Both the position numbers and the translations under genes were made by a program. Below the pieces are notes generated by a model. It did not search any database. It saw only the letters and a list, made by a program, of their open reading frames with translations, and was not told the origin of the DNA. A stretch of 64,000 nucleotides of DNA, from contig NZ_KB907787.1 of NCBI RefSeq assembly GCF_000382205.1, forward strand, positions 186,001 to 250,000, read 5' to 3'. The DNA is from Dyadobacter beijingensis DSM 21582. Its GTDB lineage: Bacteria; Bacteroidota; Bacteroidia; Cytophagales; Spirosomataceae. How positions within the stretch are numbered: the stretch's first letter is position 1; every line of letters starts with the position of its first letter. Shown here one piece after another: positions 39,091 to 48,541 of this stretch.

Positions 39091-41214
39091 TTATTTCTTC
39101 CCAAACGCTGCCTTCCCGCTATCCAGGAACGCCGCGAACTTCGCCGGATCCAGATCGTAGTTTTTGGGAGCCACCAGCAGCTTGCCTTCGTGATCTACGA
39201 GGCAGTAATGCGGCTGTGCATTGTTGTTGTATTTCACGATTTGCAGATCCGCATTCTGTGCGCCGATGGTTTTCTTTACTTTGTTATCGTATTTCGAAGT
39301 GTACCATTGCGCTTCCGGCAATTCGGTTTTGTCATCGACGTACAATGCGACGATCACGTAGTCATTGTTCAAACGCTGCAATACCGCCGGATCGACCCAC
39401 ACGCGGGCTTCCATTTCGCGGCAGTTGACGCAGCCGTGGCCGGTAAAATCGATGAAAACCGGTTTGTTGACTTTTTTGGCGTAGGCCAGTGCTTCCTGGT
39501 AGTCGAAGAAGCCTTCCAGTTCGTGGGGTAAATGGAAAAGATCGGCATACTTGCGGGTCTCGCCTGAAACGGCGTTTGGCGCTGCTGCCGCGCTTCTTTT
39601 ATTTAGATCAAAATCCAATGTCGATTGGGGAGGCAGGTAACCGGCCAATGCTTTCAGCGGCGCGCCCCACATGCCCGGGAGCATGTATACGACGAATGTA
39701 AAGGTGATAATGGCGAGCAGCAGGCGCGGAACGCTTATTTTTTCAATGGGTGAATCGTGCGGCGTGCGGATTTTGCCCAGCAGGTAGAAACCCAGCAATG
39801 CGAAAATGACGATCCAGAATGCCAGGTAAACTTCGCGGTCGAGCAAATGCCAGTGGTAAACCTGATCGGCAATGCTGAAAAACTTCAACGCCAACGCCAA
39901 TTCCAGGAAGCCCAGCACCACTTTCACGGTGTTCAGCCAGCCGCCGGATTTGGGCAGCGATTTCAACCATTGCGGGAACAATGCAAATGAGGTGAATGGA
40001 ATGGCAAATGCCGCCGAAAAGGCCGCCATACCCACAATAGGCTTCACTACTTCACCACCCGCAGATGCAACGAGCAAGCTGCCGACGATCGGGCCGGTGC
40101 AGGAGAAGGAGACGAGTACTAATGTGAATGCCATAAAGAAAACACCCGCATAGCCGCCCTGATCGGCTTTCTGGTCCATTTTATTTACAAAACCACTTGG
40201 TAACACGATTTCGAAAAGGCCCAGGAACGAAAGCCCGAATGTGATGAAAATCGCAAAAAACAGCAGGTTCGGGAGCCAGTGCGTGCTGAGGAAGTTAGCA
40301 AATGCCGGTCCGTTCAGTCGTGAAACCAGGGTACCTATTAATGTGTAGATCAGGATAATGGAGATACCATATACAAATGCCTTGAATTTGCCCTTTTCCT
40401 GGTTCGTGAAAAAGCTCACGGTCATCGGGATGATGGGAAAAACGCATGGGGTAAGCAATGCGACCAGGCCGGATAGGAATGCTGCCAATGCAAAGCCAAG
40501 CAGCGATTTATCGGCAGCCGGGTCTTCGGTAGTAGATGGGGCGGCGATTTCCGCAGTTTTCGCGGCGGTTGTTGAACCGGTATCCGGGTTCGGGGTGGCG
40601 GTCAATGCAGCAGTCGTGTCGGTGGATTGCGTGGCAGCTGCGGAAGTTTCATTCGCTTCGGCAGGCGAAGTCGCGGGGGTAGATGCGGGCGTAGTTGCGC
40701 CTACTGCCGGCTGTGCGCTCACGGAAGAGGCGGCTGCGGCAACTTTCAACCCTTTAAACTCAAAATCTTCGCCTCCGGGAATGCAAAGTCCGTTGATGTG
40801 GCTGCAAGTCTGATATTCGGAAGCGCCCTTGATCACCGGATTGTCGGCCAGGATTTTGACGGTTTGTTTAAAAACCCCTTTTCCTTCAAAATAACGAACA
40901 TTCCCCTGCCATACTTCTTCAAATTTAGTCTTCGGGTTCTGCGGTTTCAGCTTGCCGACTATTTCGAAAGTGTTGTTTTTTTCGAAAGTAAATGTGGTCA
41001 GCATCGGCCCCAGGTCCGGGTCGAAGTCGGAAGAATACATGTACCAGTCCTTGTCGATGATCGCGGTAAAAACCAGGTCGACGGTCTCACCTTTTTTGAC
41101 CTCGGGTTTGGAGAAAGAATAAGTCCAATGGGCCTTGGCCTTCTGGACCTGTGCCTGCGCGAAGCCGGTTATGAAGAGGCAAATGCTGACAATGAGTATG
41201 ATACCGCGTTTCAT
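39091..41214 (-). CDS. DsbD-like thiol:disulfide interchange protein
   Basis: A 707-aa membrane protein with the three DsbD parts. A signal peptide (...FAQAQ) precedes an N-terminal periplasmic domain with a Cys pair (TCSHINGLCIPGG, about 130-142). An Ala/Thr/Ser-rich linker (about 160-230) leads to a CcdA-like region of about eight spans with the paired cysteines in LLTPCVFPIIP and SFSCTGPIVGSL. The C-terminal thioredoxin domain has CVNC in FTGHGCVNCREME. It should pass electrons from cytoplasmic thioredoxin to periplasmic proteins. ATG 41214 is preferred because the frame upstream (to 41265) is not signal-like. Confidence 0.9.
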   Translation of the reverse strand: MKRGIILIVSICLFITGFAQAQVQKAKAHWTYSFSKPEVKKGETVDLVFTAIIDKDWYMYSSDFDPDLGPMLTTFTFEKNNTFEIVGKLKPQNPKTKFEEVWQGNVRYFEGKGVFKQTVKILADNPVIKGASEYQTCSHINGLCIPGGEDFEFKGLKVAAAASSVSAQPAVGATTPASTPATSPAEANETSAAATQSTDTTAALTATPNPDTGSTTAAKTAEIAAPSTTEDPAADKSLLGFALAAFLSGLVALLTPCVFPIIPMTVSFFTNQEKGKFKAFVYGISIILIYTLIGTLVSRLNGPAFANFLSTHWLPNLLFFAIFITFGLSFLGLFEIVLPSGFVNKMDQKADQGGYAGVFFMAFTLVLVSFSCTGPIVGSLLVASAGGEVVKPIVGMAAFSAAFAIPFTSFALFPQWLKSLPKSGGWLNTVKVVLGFLELALALKFFSIADQVYHWHLLDREVYLAFWIVIFALLGFYLLGKIRTPHDSPIEKISVPRLLLAIITFTFVVYMLPGMWGAPLKALAGYLPPQSTLDFDLNKRSAAAAPNAVSGETRKYADLFHLPHELEGFFDYQEALAYAKKVNKPVFIDFTGHGCVNCREMEARVWVDPAVLQRLNNDYVIVALYVDDKTELPEAQWYTSKYDNKVKKTIGAQNADLQIVKYNNNAQPHYCLVDHEGKLLVAPKNYDLDPAKFAAFLDSGKAAFGKK

Positions 41215-41357
41215 GATGCTGTTTGGGGTAATCTGCCTGGCCAGTGTATTAAGGTGGGCGATCAATCTATAATTTTGATAGAGCTTTCTTATCGAACGTA
41301 ATTTTCACAAAAAAATTCATCATTTGAAATTCCCTTTCGACCGATTCGCGTTTTGGC

Positions 41358-41365
41358 TACCTTTG
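41358..41365 (+). promoter_or_regulatory. -7 promoter box of argB
   Basis: TACCTTTG matches TAnnTTTG, 35 bases upstream of ATG 41401. This supports 41401 rather than 41353 as the argB start. Confidence 0.5.
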
Positions 41366-41400
41366 TCGCCTCAAATTCAGTCCAGTTAACAGTTATTAAC

Positions 41401-42189
41401 ATGTCCCAGACCTTATACGTTGTCAAGATCGGCGGTAATGTGATCGATAATCCCGAAGCCTGTTCCCGTTTTCTCAAAGCCTTTGCGCAGCTCGATGCCC
41501 CCAAAATCCTCGTCCACGGCGGCGGAAAAGTAGCTACCCAAATCGCCGCGAAGTTGCAGATCGAAACGCAGATGGTCGACGGCCGCCGCATTACCGACAA
41601 GCCCATGCTCGACGTGGTGACGATGGTATATGGCGGACTTGTTAACAAAAACCTCGTGGCGCAGCTCCAAGCGGAAAATTGCAACGCCATCGGTCTTACC
41701 GGCGCCGACGGCGGCATTATCCGCTCCGTCAAACGCCCCGTCAAAACGATCGACTACGGTTTCGTGGGCGACATCGAGGCTGTAAACGGCGATCAAATCG
41801 ACGCGATCCTGTCCAGCGGTCTCACGCCGATCATCGCCCCATTGACATACAGCGCCGAAGGCCTGCTCCTCAATACGAATGCCGATACGATGGCCTCCGC
41901 GACTGCTGTGGCCATGTCGGAAGCATTTGAAGTAAACCTCATTTATTGTTTCGAAAAGAAAGGCGTGCTTTCCGACCCCGACAACGACGACGCGGTAATC
42001 GCCAAACTCGTACCGGCTACTTATGAAGAATACAAATCGACGGGTGTTATTAATAAGGGAATGATCCCCAAACTGGACAATGCATTCGCGGCATTAAATG
42101 CGGGCGTTAAGCAGGTGACAATCTGCCACGCCGACGAGTTGGCGAATGCGGTTTCAGGCGGCGCAGGGACGGCGATTGTAATGGCTTAA
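41401..42189 (+). CDS. argB: Acetylglutamate kinase
   Basis: A 262-aa amino-acid kinase phosphorylating N-acetylglutamate in arginine synthesis. The N-terminal VVKIGGNVID motif binds phosphate, LVHGGGKVATQIA binds the substrate and ATP, and LNTNADTMASATAVAM is the conserved nucleotide loop. In Bacteroidota the true substrate may be N-succinylglutamate, as known for Bacteroides; this cannot be decided from sequence alone. The start at 41401 fits both family length and the promoter box. Another arginine gene, argH, lies 12 kb away. Confidence 0.9.
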   Translation: MSQTLYVVKIGGNVIDNPEACSRFLKAFAQLDAPKILVHGGGKVATQIAAKLQIETQMVDGRRITDKPMLDVVTMVYGGLVNKNLVAQLQAENCNAIGLTGADGGIIRSVKRPVKTIDYGFVGDIEAVNGDQIDAILSSGLTPIIAPLTYSAEGLLLNTNADTMASATAVAMSEAFEVNLIYCFEKKGVLSDPDNDDAVIAKLVPATYEEYKSTGVINKGMIPKLDNAFAALNAGVKQVTICHADELANAVSGGAGTAIVMA

Positions 42190-42338
42190 CGATGTAAGAT
42201 TGGAAAGTCAGTTCCTGGAAATACAGGTTAACAGTGATGTGACTGGCGTACACATGTAATTTTATTGTCTAATTATTAAATTTTCTTAAAATTTAATTTA
42301 AAGTTATTAAATTGCATGAGTTAAACCCACTCATTACC

Positions 42339-43667
42339 ATGCTGTTTCGAAAAGGCCTCGTTCTGGTTTTTTTGCTTTTGTGTGATTGGTGTGCAGGCCA
42401 GGCTCCCGAGTTCTATAAGGATGTGCAACCCATTATTCACGCCAATTGCGTGCCGTGCCACCGCGCGGGCGAAGCAGCCCCTTTTCCGCTCGTCACTTTC
42501 GAAGACGTAACCAAGCGTTCCAAGTTCATTAAACAGGTCGTCAGTTCACGGTATATGCCGCCCTGGAAGGCCGATAATCACTACAATTCATTCGCAAACG
42601 ACCGCTCGCTGAGCGATAAGGATATTAAAACGATCGTCGCATGGATCGACGGCGGCACGCCCAAAGGCAAGGCCAACACCAAGGCCGAGCAGGAGTTGCA
42701 GTCGCGCCTCGACGCCGGTACTTCTTATAAACGCAAACCCGACCTCCGCCTGAGCATGAAGGAAGCGTTCACACTGAAAGGTGACGCAAAAGAACGCTTC
42801 GTCATGTTCAAAATCCCGTTCGAAATGGCGCAGGAGGCTAATGTCGAGGCCATTGAGTTTACTTCCAATAATAAAAAGCTTATCCACCACGCCAATTTCG
42901 CGATCCACCCCGTACCTGATCCGTCGGTCGATTTGCACAACACCGTCGATTTTGCCGACCTCAGCGGGCCGGATGGCGACAAGTATTATGAGTGGGTCAA
43001 GTACAAAAAGGAAATGACCTATTACGGCGGCTGGATCCCCGGCACGACGGTCGAGGCTTACCCCGAAGACATGGGCTGGGTGATGCCTAAACGGGGCGTG
43101 GTACTGCTCACGGTGCATTTCGGACCTAGCTCGGTGGACGCGCAGAGTATCGACGGGATCAATATTTTCTTCAAAAACACCCCTATCAAACGAAAAGTAA
43201 AGGTAATCAGCCTGGGTTCGGGCGGAATCGGCGAGAAGGAAATCACGCCGCCGCTGATGATTTTTGCCAACGAGGTAAACAGTTTCAAACTGCGCATCGG
43301 TAATAATCAGCCCGACGTTTCGCTGCTGTACGCATGGCCGCATATGCATTACCTGGGCAAGGAGTTCAAGGCGTACGCGACCACGGCCGCAGGTGATACG
43401 ATCCGCCTTGTGCATGTGCCCGCGTGGGATTTCCGCTGGCAGGAGATTTATAAGTACAAAAAACCGGTATTGCTGCCCAAAGGCGCCGTGGTAACGGTGG
43501 AGGCTACTTATGACAATACCGCCAGTAACCCGGCCAACCCCCATAATCCGCCGCAACTGGTAATGTCGACGGGTAATATGCGGAGCGATCAGGAGATGAT
43601 GACGCTCATCCTGATGTACGTCGACAGGCTTCCCGGCGACGACGAGCTTGTTTTCAAGTGGAATTGA
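42339..43667 (+). CDS. Cytochrome c fused to a PHM/DBM-type copper monooxygenase
   Basis: A 442-aa exported protein (signal peptide to about residue 21). Residues 22-105 form a small cytochrome c: C37-V-P-C40-H41 binds heme and the Met in RYMPPW is the likely sixth ligand. The rest (about 130-442) matches copper type II ascorbate-dependent monooxygenases: His183-His184 (LIHHANF) and His260 (LLTVHFG) fit the CuH site, His335-x-His337 (WPHMHYLG) and Met420 or Met421 (QEMMTLILMY) the CuM site. All six copper ligands expected by analogy with peptidylglycine alpha-hydroxylating monooxygenase are present, so hydroxylase activity with the heme as electron input is plausible (inference). First gene of a co-oriented run with the ASPIC protein and the haloperoxidase; ATG 42339 chosen over TTG 42312 for the signal peptide. 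Confidence 0.85.
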   Translation: MLFRKGLVLVFLLLCDWCAGQAPEFYKDVQPIIHANCVPCHRAGEAAPFPLVTFEDVTKRSKFIKQVVSSRYMPPWKADNHYNSFANDRSLSDKDIKTIVAWIDGGTPKGKANTKAEQELQSRLDAGTSYKRKPDLRLSMKEAFTLKGDAKERFVMFKIPFEMAQEANVEAIEFTSNNKKLIHHANFAIHPVPDPSVDLHNTVDFADLSGPDGDKYYEWVKYKKEMTYYGGWIPGTTVEAYPEDMGWVMPKRGVVLLTVHFGPSSVDAQSIDGINIFFKNTPIKRKVKVISLGSGGIGEKEITPPLMIFANEVNSFKLRIGNNQPDVSLLYAWPHMHYLGKEFKAYATTAAGDTIRLVHVPAWDFRWQEIYKYKKPVLLPKGAVVTVEATYDNTASNPANPHNPPQLVMSTGNMRSDQEMMTLILMYVDRLPGDDELVFKWN

Positions 43668-43694
43668 TATTGACTGGTCCATAAAAGGAATTGC

Positions 43695-46600
43695 ATGGGT
43701 AAACTCTATTATCTGTTGTTTTTGCTGCCATTTCCCGTTTTTTCTCAAACCGTTTTCAAAAAACTGCCCGCCCGCGAAACCGGTGCCGGCTTTGTGAACA
43801 GGATCGAGGAGAACGATTCGCTGCACATTTTCCGGTATGAGTATCTGTACAACGGAAACGGGATCGGCGTGGGCGATTTTGACGGGGACGGCAAGCCCGA
43901 CCTGTTCATTTCCGGCAATACGGTTCCTAACAAATTGTATCTCAATCGCTCCAAAGACACGCAGATCGCTTTCGAGGATGTGAGCCGGAAGGCGAAAGTC
44001 GAGGGGAACGGCAAATGGGCCACGGGCGTGAGCGTCGCGGATGTGAATGGCGATGGCCTGGTGGACATTTACGTTTGCCACTCGGGGTTCTACCGCAAGC
44101 TTTCGGACAAGAATAATGAGCTTTTTATTAATCAAGGCGTTAAGAACGGCGTGCCGGTTTTCAAAGAAATGGCCGTGGAAGCAGGCCTGAATGCGATCGG
44201 TTCGCAATCGACGCAGGCTGCTTTTTTTGATTATGACAAAGACGGCGACCTGGATATGTTCCTGTTGAACCATTCCAACCACACCGTCAACCCGTTCCTC
44301 AATACAAGGGAAATGCGCGCGACGCCGAACCCGTATTTCGGCAACAGGCTGTTCGAAAATGTGAGTGAAAAGGGCAAGCTGAAATTCCGGGACGTGACGA
44401 AGCAATCGGGGATTATCAACAATGCGCTGAATTTCGGGCTGAGCGTGATCGTGGCGGATATCAACCAGGACGGCTGGCCGGACCTTTACACGACGAGCGA
44501 TTACACGGAGGTGGATTGCTACTATGTCAATAACCGCAACGGCACATTCACGGAGTCGCTGCGAAAGTCTTTTACCCACGTTTCCAAGTTCTCGATGGGT
44601 GCCGACGTGGCCGATTTTAACAACGACGGCCTGCCCGACGTGCTAACCCTCGACATGCTGCCGGAGGATAATCACCGCCAGAAGCTGCTGAAAGGCGCGG
44701 ACGTGTACGACCAGTACCATTTGCTCCTCGACAGCGGCTATTACCATCAGAATATGCGCAATATGCTGCATTTGAACCGGGGCGTGGATGCGGATGGCAA
44801 TGTGCGTTTCAGTGAGATAGGGCAGCTCGCGGGTGTTAGCAATACCGATTGGAGCTGGGCCGGACTCATGGCCGACCTCGATAACGACGGCTGGAAGGAC
44901 CTGCTCATTACAAATGGCTACCTGCGCGATTTTACCAATATGGATTTCCTCAAATACACCGTCGCCGACGAGCAGATGAAGGAAGCCGCGAAGGGCAAGC
45001 TGGATTTCAAAACTTATGATTTGGTCCAGAAAATGCCTTCCAATAAGCTGCGGAACTATATATTCCGGAACAAAGGCTTGCCGGATAGCTACGGCTTCGA
45101 GGATGTTTCCGAGCAATGGGGTATGAATGAGCTCGCCGTTTCCAATGCCGCTGCCTATGCGGATTTCGACGGTGACGGCGATCTGGATATGGTGATTTCG
45201 CACATTAACGAGCCGGTTTCCATTTATCAGAACCTGTCGGAACGGAAGGGGATTGCATTGCGGCTAACGGGCCAGAATGCCAATACGCAGGCATTCGGCG
45301 CCAAGGCGTGGGTGTATGTCGGCGGCAACCGGCAATTCGCGGAGCTGTATCCGGTGCGCGGCTATCAGTCCACCGTAACTACCGACCTGCATTTTGGCCT
45401 CGGCAATGCGGCAAAGGCCGATTCGGTGCGTGTGGAATGGCCTTCGGGCAAGGTTACGATTTTGAATGCGCAGCCTGCCGGGCTGGTGATTTTGAAAGAA
45501 TCCGAAGCTGCGGATGGCAAGGCAGGTAAGGCGCTTGCTAGCCGGCCCTGGTTCGGTAAAGTGCCGCCAGCGGCTGCCGGAATCGATTTTGTGCATCAGG
45601 AGAATGATTTTGTGGATTTTAAAGTCGAGGTGCTGCTGCCTTACCAGCTCTCGCGGCTGGGACCCGCATTAGCAAAAGGCGATGTGAATGGCGACGGGCT
45701 GGATGATGTCTTTTTCGGCGGCGCATCGCACCAGTTTGGCGTGCTGTATCTGCAAAAGGCGGACGGCACTTTCGAAGGCGCAGCCGCGCAGCCGTGGCGG
45801 CAAAATGTGGTTTGTGAGGAAGTGAATGCGCTTTTTTTCGATGCCGACCGTGATGGCGACCTGGATTTGTATATCGTGAGCGGAGGCAATGAGTTCGAAG
45901 AGAATGCCCCCGAATACCGTGATCATTTGTATCTCAATGACGGCAAGGGCGTATTCCGCGAAGAAGTGCTCGCATTGCCTTCTATGCGCAATCCGAAACA
46001 ATGCATTACCGCGGCCGATGTGGATGGCGATGGCGACCTGGACCTTTTCATAGGCGGCCGCGCCGTGCCGGGCTCTTTCCCGATGCCGGCCAGAAGTTAT
46101 CTGCTGAGGAATGATTCGCAAGGGGCCAATGTCAAATTCACCGACATTACGTCCGGCGTGCCCGCGCTGCTGAACCCCGGAATGGTTACCGCCGCGGTAT
46201 TGACCGATCTGAATGCAGACAAAAGGCCCGATTTGCTGCTTGCGGGCGACTGGATGCCCGTAATGGCGTTCAAAAACACGGGCAGTACGTTTGAAATACA
46301 AAAAACAGATGCGCTCACCGATTCGGACGGCATGTGGGCCGCATTGGAGGCCGTCGACCTCGACGGCGACGGCGACCTGGATTTCGTGCTGGGTAATGCG
46401 GGCCTGAACAATCAGTACCAAACCAGTCCGGAACGCCCGCTGGCGATCTATTACGACGATTTCGACAAAAACGGAGCCATCGACCCGATTTGCACTTATT
46501 ATATCGGCGACAAAAGCTACCCGATGTTTTCGCGCGACGAGATGCTCGATCAGATGACCGCACTCAAACGAAAATACACCAGCTACACCTCCTATGCCGA

Positions 46601-47027
46601 CGCGACAATGGAAGACGTGTTTGGAAAAGAGGCAGTTAGCAAAAGTAATAAGGTATATTGTAAAGAATTGCGAAGTATGGTCCTGGAAAACGAGGGGAAT
46701 TTTTCCTTCAAAAAGCATTTCCTTCCCGAAACCGCCCAGTTTTCCAGAACAAGCGGCATCGTAGTGCAGGATCTGAACGGCGACAAAATGCCGGATTTGC
46801 TGCTGGCCGGTAACTTTTCGGCTTACCGCGTACAGCTGGGGCCGTCGGACGCATCGGTAGGCGTGGTGTTGAAGCAAGTAGCCCCATTCCGGTTTGAAAC
46901 GGTTAAGCCATCGGAAACCGGCCTGTGGGCGGGGGGTGACGTTCGTCAGGCAGTAATACTGAATGGTTCGCGTATATTATTTACCGTTAATAACGATCAG
47001 CCTTTGTTACTGGAATGGAAAAAGTAG
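43695..47027 (+). CDS. Large FG-GAP/VCBS and ASPIC-UnbV repeat protein (CRTAC1-like)
   Basis: An 1110-aa exported protein (signal peptide MGKLYYLLFLLPFPVFSQ). FG-GAP calcium-binding blades of the form DxDGDGxxD recur from about 55 to 430 (DFDGDGKPDLF, DVNGDGLVDIY, DINQDGWPDLY, DFNNDGLPDVL, DLDNDGWKDLL). An ASPIC/UnbV domain follows (about 510-590; GAKAWVYVGGNRQFAELYPVRGYQS...), then a second FG-GAP propeller (about 650-1090). Such proteins are surface or periplasmic and may bind ligands or partners. It starts 27 bases after the monooxygenase gene and its 3' end overlaps the haloperoxidase start by 13 bases, so the three probably work together. Confidence 0.9.
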   Translation: MGKLYYLLFLLPFPVFSQTVFKKLPARETGAGFVNRIEENDSLHIFRYEYLYNGNGIGVGDFDGDGKPDLFISGNTVPNKLYLNRSKDTQIAFEDVSRKAKVEGNGKWATGVSVADVNGDGLVDIYVCHSGFYRKLSDKNNELFINQGVKNGVPVFKEMAVEAGLNAIGSQSTQAAFFDYDKDGDLDMFLLNHSNHTVNPFLNTREMRATPNPYFGNRLFENVSEKGKLKFRDVTKQSGIINNALNFGLSVIVADINQDGWPDLYTTSDYTEVDCYYVNNRNGTFTESLRKSFTHVSKFSMGADVADFNNDGLPDVLTLDMLPEDNHRQKLLKGADVYDQYHLLLDSGYYHQNMRNMLHLNRGVDADGNVRFSEIGQLAGVSNTDWSWAGLMADLDNDGWKDLLITNGYLRDFTNMDFLKYTVADEQMKEAAKGKLDFKTYDLVQKMPSNKLRNYIFRNKGLPDSYGFEDVSEQWGMNELAVSNAAAYADFDGDGDLDMVISHINEPVSIYQNLSERKGIALRLTGQNANTQAFGAKAWVYVGGNRQFAELYPVRGYQSTVTTDLHFGLGNAAKADSVRVEWPSGKVTILNAQPAGLVILKESEAADGKAGKALASRPWFGKVPPAAAGIDFVHQENDFVDFKVEVLLPYQLSRLGPALAKGDVNGDGLDDVFFGGASHQFGVLYLQKADGTFEGAAAQPWRQNVVCEEVNALFFDADRDGDLDLYIVSGGNEFEENAPEYRDHLYLNDGKGVFREEVLALPSMRNPKQCITAADVDGDGDLDLFIGGRAVPGSFPMPARSYLLRNDSQGANVKFTDITSGVPALLNPGMVTAAVLTDLNADKRPDLLLAGDWMPVMAFKNTGSTFEIQKTDALTDSDGMWAALEAVDLDGDGDLDFVLGNAGLNNQYQTSPERPLAIYYDDFDKNGAIDPICTYYIGDKSYPMFSRDEMLDQMTALKRKYTSYTSYADATMEDVFGKEAVSKSNKVYCKELRSMVLENEGNFSFKKHFLPETAQFSRTSGIVVQDLNGDKMPDLLLAGNFSAYRVQLGPSDASVGVVLKQVAPFRFETVKPSETGLWAGGDVRQAVILNGSRILFTVNNDQPLLLEWKK

Positions 47028-48343
47028 TGCGGCATAGGGGATGGCAATGGCTCGTGGGCGTATGGTGCATGCTTGCGGGGCACATGGCGTGTGCGCAGGC
47101 GCGTACGGAGCTGCTGCACCGCGCGCAGGAAAACCTGACGCGCGTGATCGTACATGATATTTTTTCGCCGCCGGTCGCCAGCCGTATATACCTGTATGCC
47201 AATGCCGCAGCTTACGAAACGCTGGTGCTGGGCGACAGCCGGTACGTGAGCTTGCACAATCAGGCTAATATGTTTCCCAAAATCGATCAACCTGCCGCGG
47301 CCAGCCATATAAACTACGAACTTGCAGCGTTGTACGCATTCCTGAGAACGGGTGGAAAGCTGGTTTTTTCGGAACCCATGTTGAAGGATAGCAGCGAGCA
47401 TATTTTAGCGGGAGTAGGAGAAGTGGACGAGGTGATTTACCAGAATTCCCTGCGGTTAGGCGAAATGGTGAGCGACAGTATACTGGCGTGGTCATCGCGT
47501 GACAACTATGCCGCTACGCGTAAGAAACGCCGCTACGCATACAGTAAAGAGAAAGGCAAATGGACGCCCACGCCGCCAGGCTATATCGATGCCGTGGAGC
47601 CCTATTGGAGCCAGATCAGGCCGGTAGCGCTGGATTCGGCGGCGCAGTTCAAGCCGGTGCCGCCGCCTGCATTCAATACCGATGCCGCGAGCGATTTTAT
47701 GAAGGAGGTGAAGGAGGTGTACGACGTCACCCGGAAACTGAGCAAGGAAGAAATCCTGATTGCCAGTTTCTGGGACTGCAACCCGTTTTACCTCAATACA
47801 CAGGGGCATTTGAATTTCGCGACGAAAAAGCTCTCGCCGGGCGGGCATTGGATGTCGATCGCCGGCCAGGCCACGCAGCGTGCCGGCAAGAGCTGGATCG
47901 AAACGTCGAAAGTGTATTTGCTGACGTCCATCGCATTGTTCGACGGCTTTATCAGCTGCTGGGACGAGAAATACCGCAGCCAGATGATCCGTCCCGAGAC
48001 GGTGATCAACGCTTATATGGACGAAAAATGGCGGCCGCTGCTGCAAACACCGCCGTTCCCGGAATACACCAGTGGGCACAGCGTCATTTCCACGGCGGCG
48101 GCGCTGGTGCTGGAACGGGAGCTGGGTGAAGGATTTGTCTTCGACGACCGGACGGAAATGCCGTATGGGTTGCCGATGAGGCGTTTTGCGTCGTTCACGG
48201 CGGCGGCGGAAGAGGCGGCGATCAGCCGGTTATATGGCGGAATCCACTACCGGTCGGCCATTGTGAACGGGCAAAAACAGGGAAGAGGTATTGGGAATCA
48301 GGTCATTCAGAAAATAAGGCTAAATGCCGGTATCGGCAAATAG
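47015..48343 (+). CDS. Vanadium-dependent haloperoxidase / PAP2-superfamily protein
   Basis: A 442-aa exported protein (signal-like N-terminus ending AGHMACAQA near residue 28). The C-terminal PAP2 core has PEYTSGHSVIS with His355 and GGIHYRSAI with His411 and Arg413, corresponding to the vanadate/phosphate pocket; KWRPLLQTPPFP precedes it. Relatives in Bacteroidota are annotated as vanadium haloperoxidases, though some may be phosphatases; halogenation is not proven. The ATG lies inside the end of the FG-GAP gene, so translation is coupled. It is the third gene of the surface-oxidation operon and is followed 198 bases later by susC. Confidence 0.88.
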   Translation: MEKVVRHRGWQWLVGVWCMLAGHMACAQARTELLHRAQENLTRVIVHDIFSPPVASRIYLYANAAAYETLVLGDSRYVSLHNQANMFPKIDQPAAASHINYELAALYAFLRTGGKLVFSEPMLKDSSEHILAGVGEVDEVIYQNSLRLGEMVSDSILAWSSRDNYAATRKKRRYAYSKEKGKWTPTPPGYIDAVEPYWSQIRPVALDSAAQFKPVPPPAFNTDAASDFMKEVKEVYDVTRKLSKEEILIASFWDCNPFYLNTQGHLNFATKKLSPGGHWMSIAGQATQRAGKSWIETSKVYLLTSIALFDGFISCWDEKYRSQMIRPETVINAYMDEKWRPLLQTPPFPEYTSGHSVISTAAALVLERELGEGFVFDDRTEMPYGLPMRRFASFTAAAEEAAISRLYGGIHYRSAIVNGQKQGRGIGNQVIQKIRLNAGIGK

Positions 48344-48390
48344 TCTATCACAATTGTATGTTAATTATTAATATTTTTTAATAAATGTTA

Positions 48391-48420
48391 TATTTTTGTT
48401 AATAAAAATATTTATTTTTG
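48391..48420 (+). promoter_or_regulatory. Tandem TATTTTTG boxes in the A/T-rich susC upstream region
   Basis: TATTTTTG occurs at 48391-48398 and at 48413-48420, both fitting the TAnnTTTG -7 consensus, in an otherwise very A/T-rich 198-base gap. Either could start the SusC-SusD transcript; a correctly spaced -33 box was not found for either. Confidence 0.4.
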
Positions 48421-48541
48421 ACATTCAATGCTTTTGATGTGCAAAGTGGCAGTTAGCGCAGGCTGATTGCCGGTCTTCGGATCAGAGTATGTAAGTCCAG
48501 TTTACTTAAACCACCTAAAATTTCAATTTACCAAGTTTACC

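Noticed and set aside
42588..44579. 663-codon open frame on the minus strand
   Set aside because: It runs antisense across the monooxygenase and FG-GAP genes, whose plus-strand products have clear heme, copper and calcium motifs; its translation is low-complexity and without a recognisable family. GC-rich codon structure explains it.
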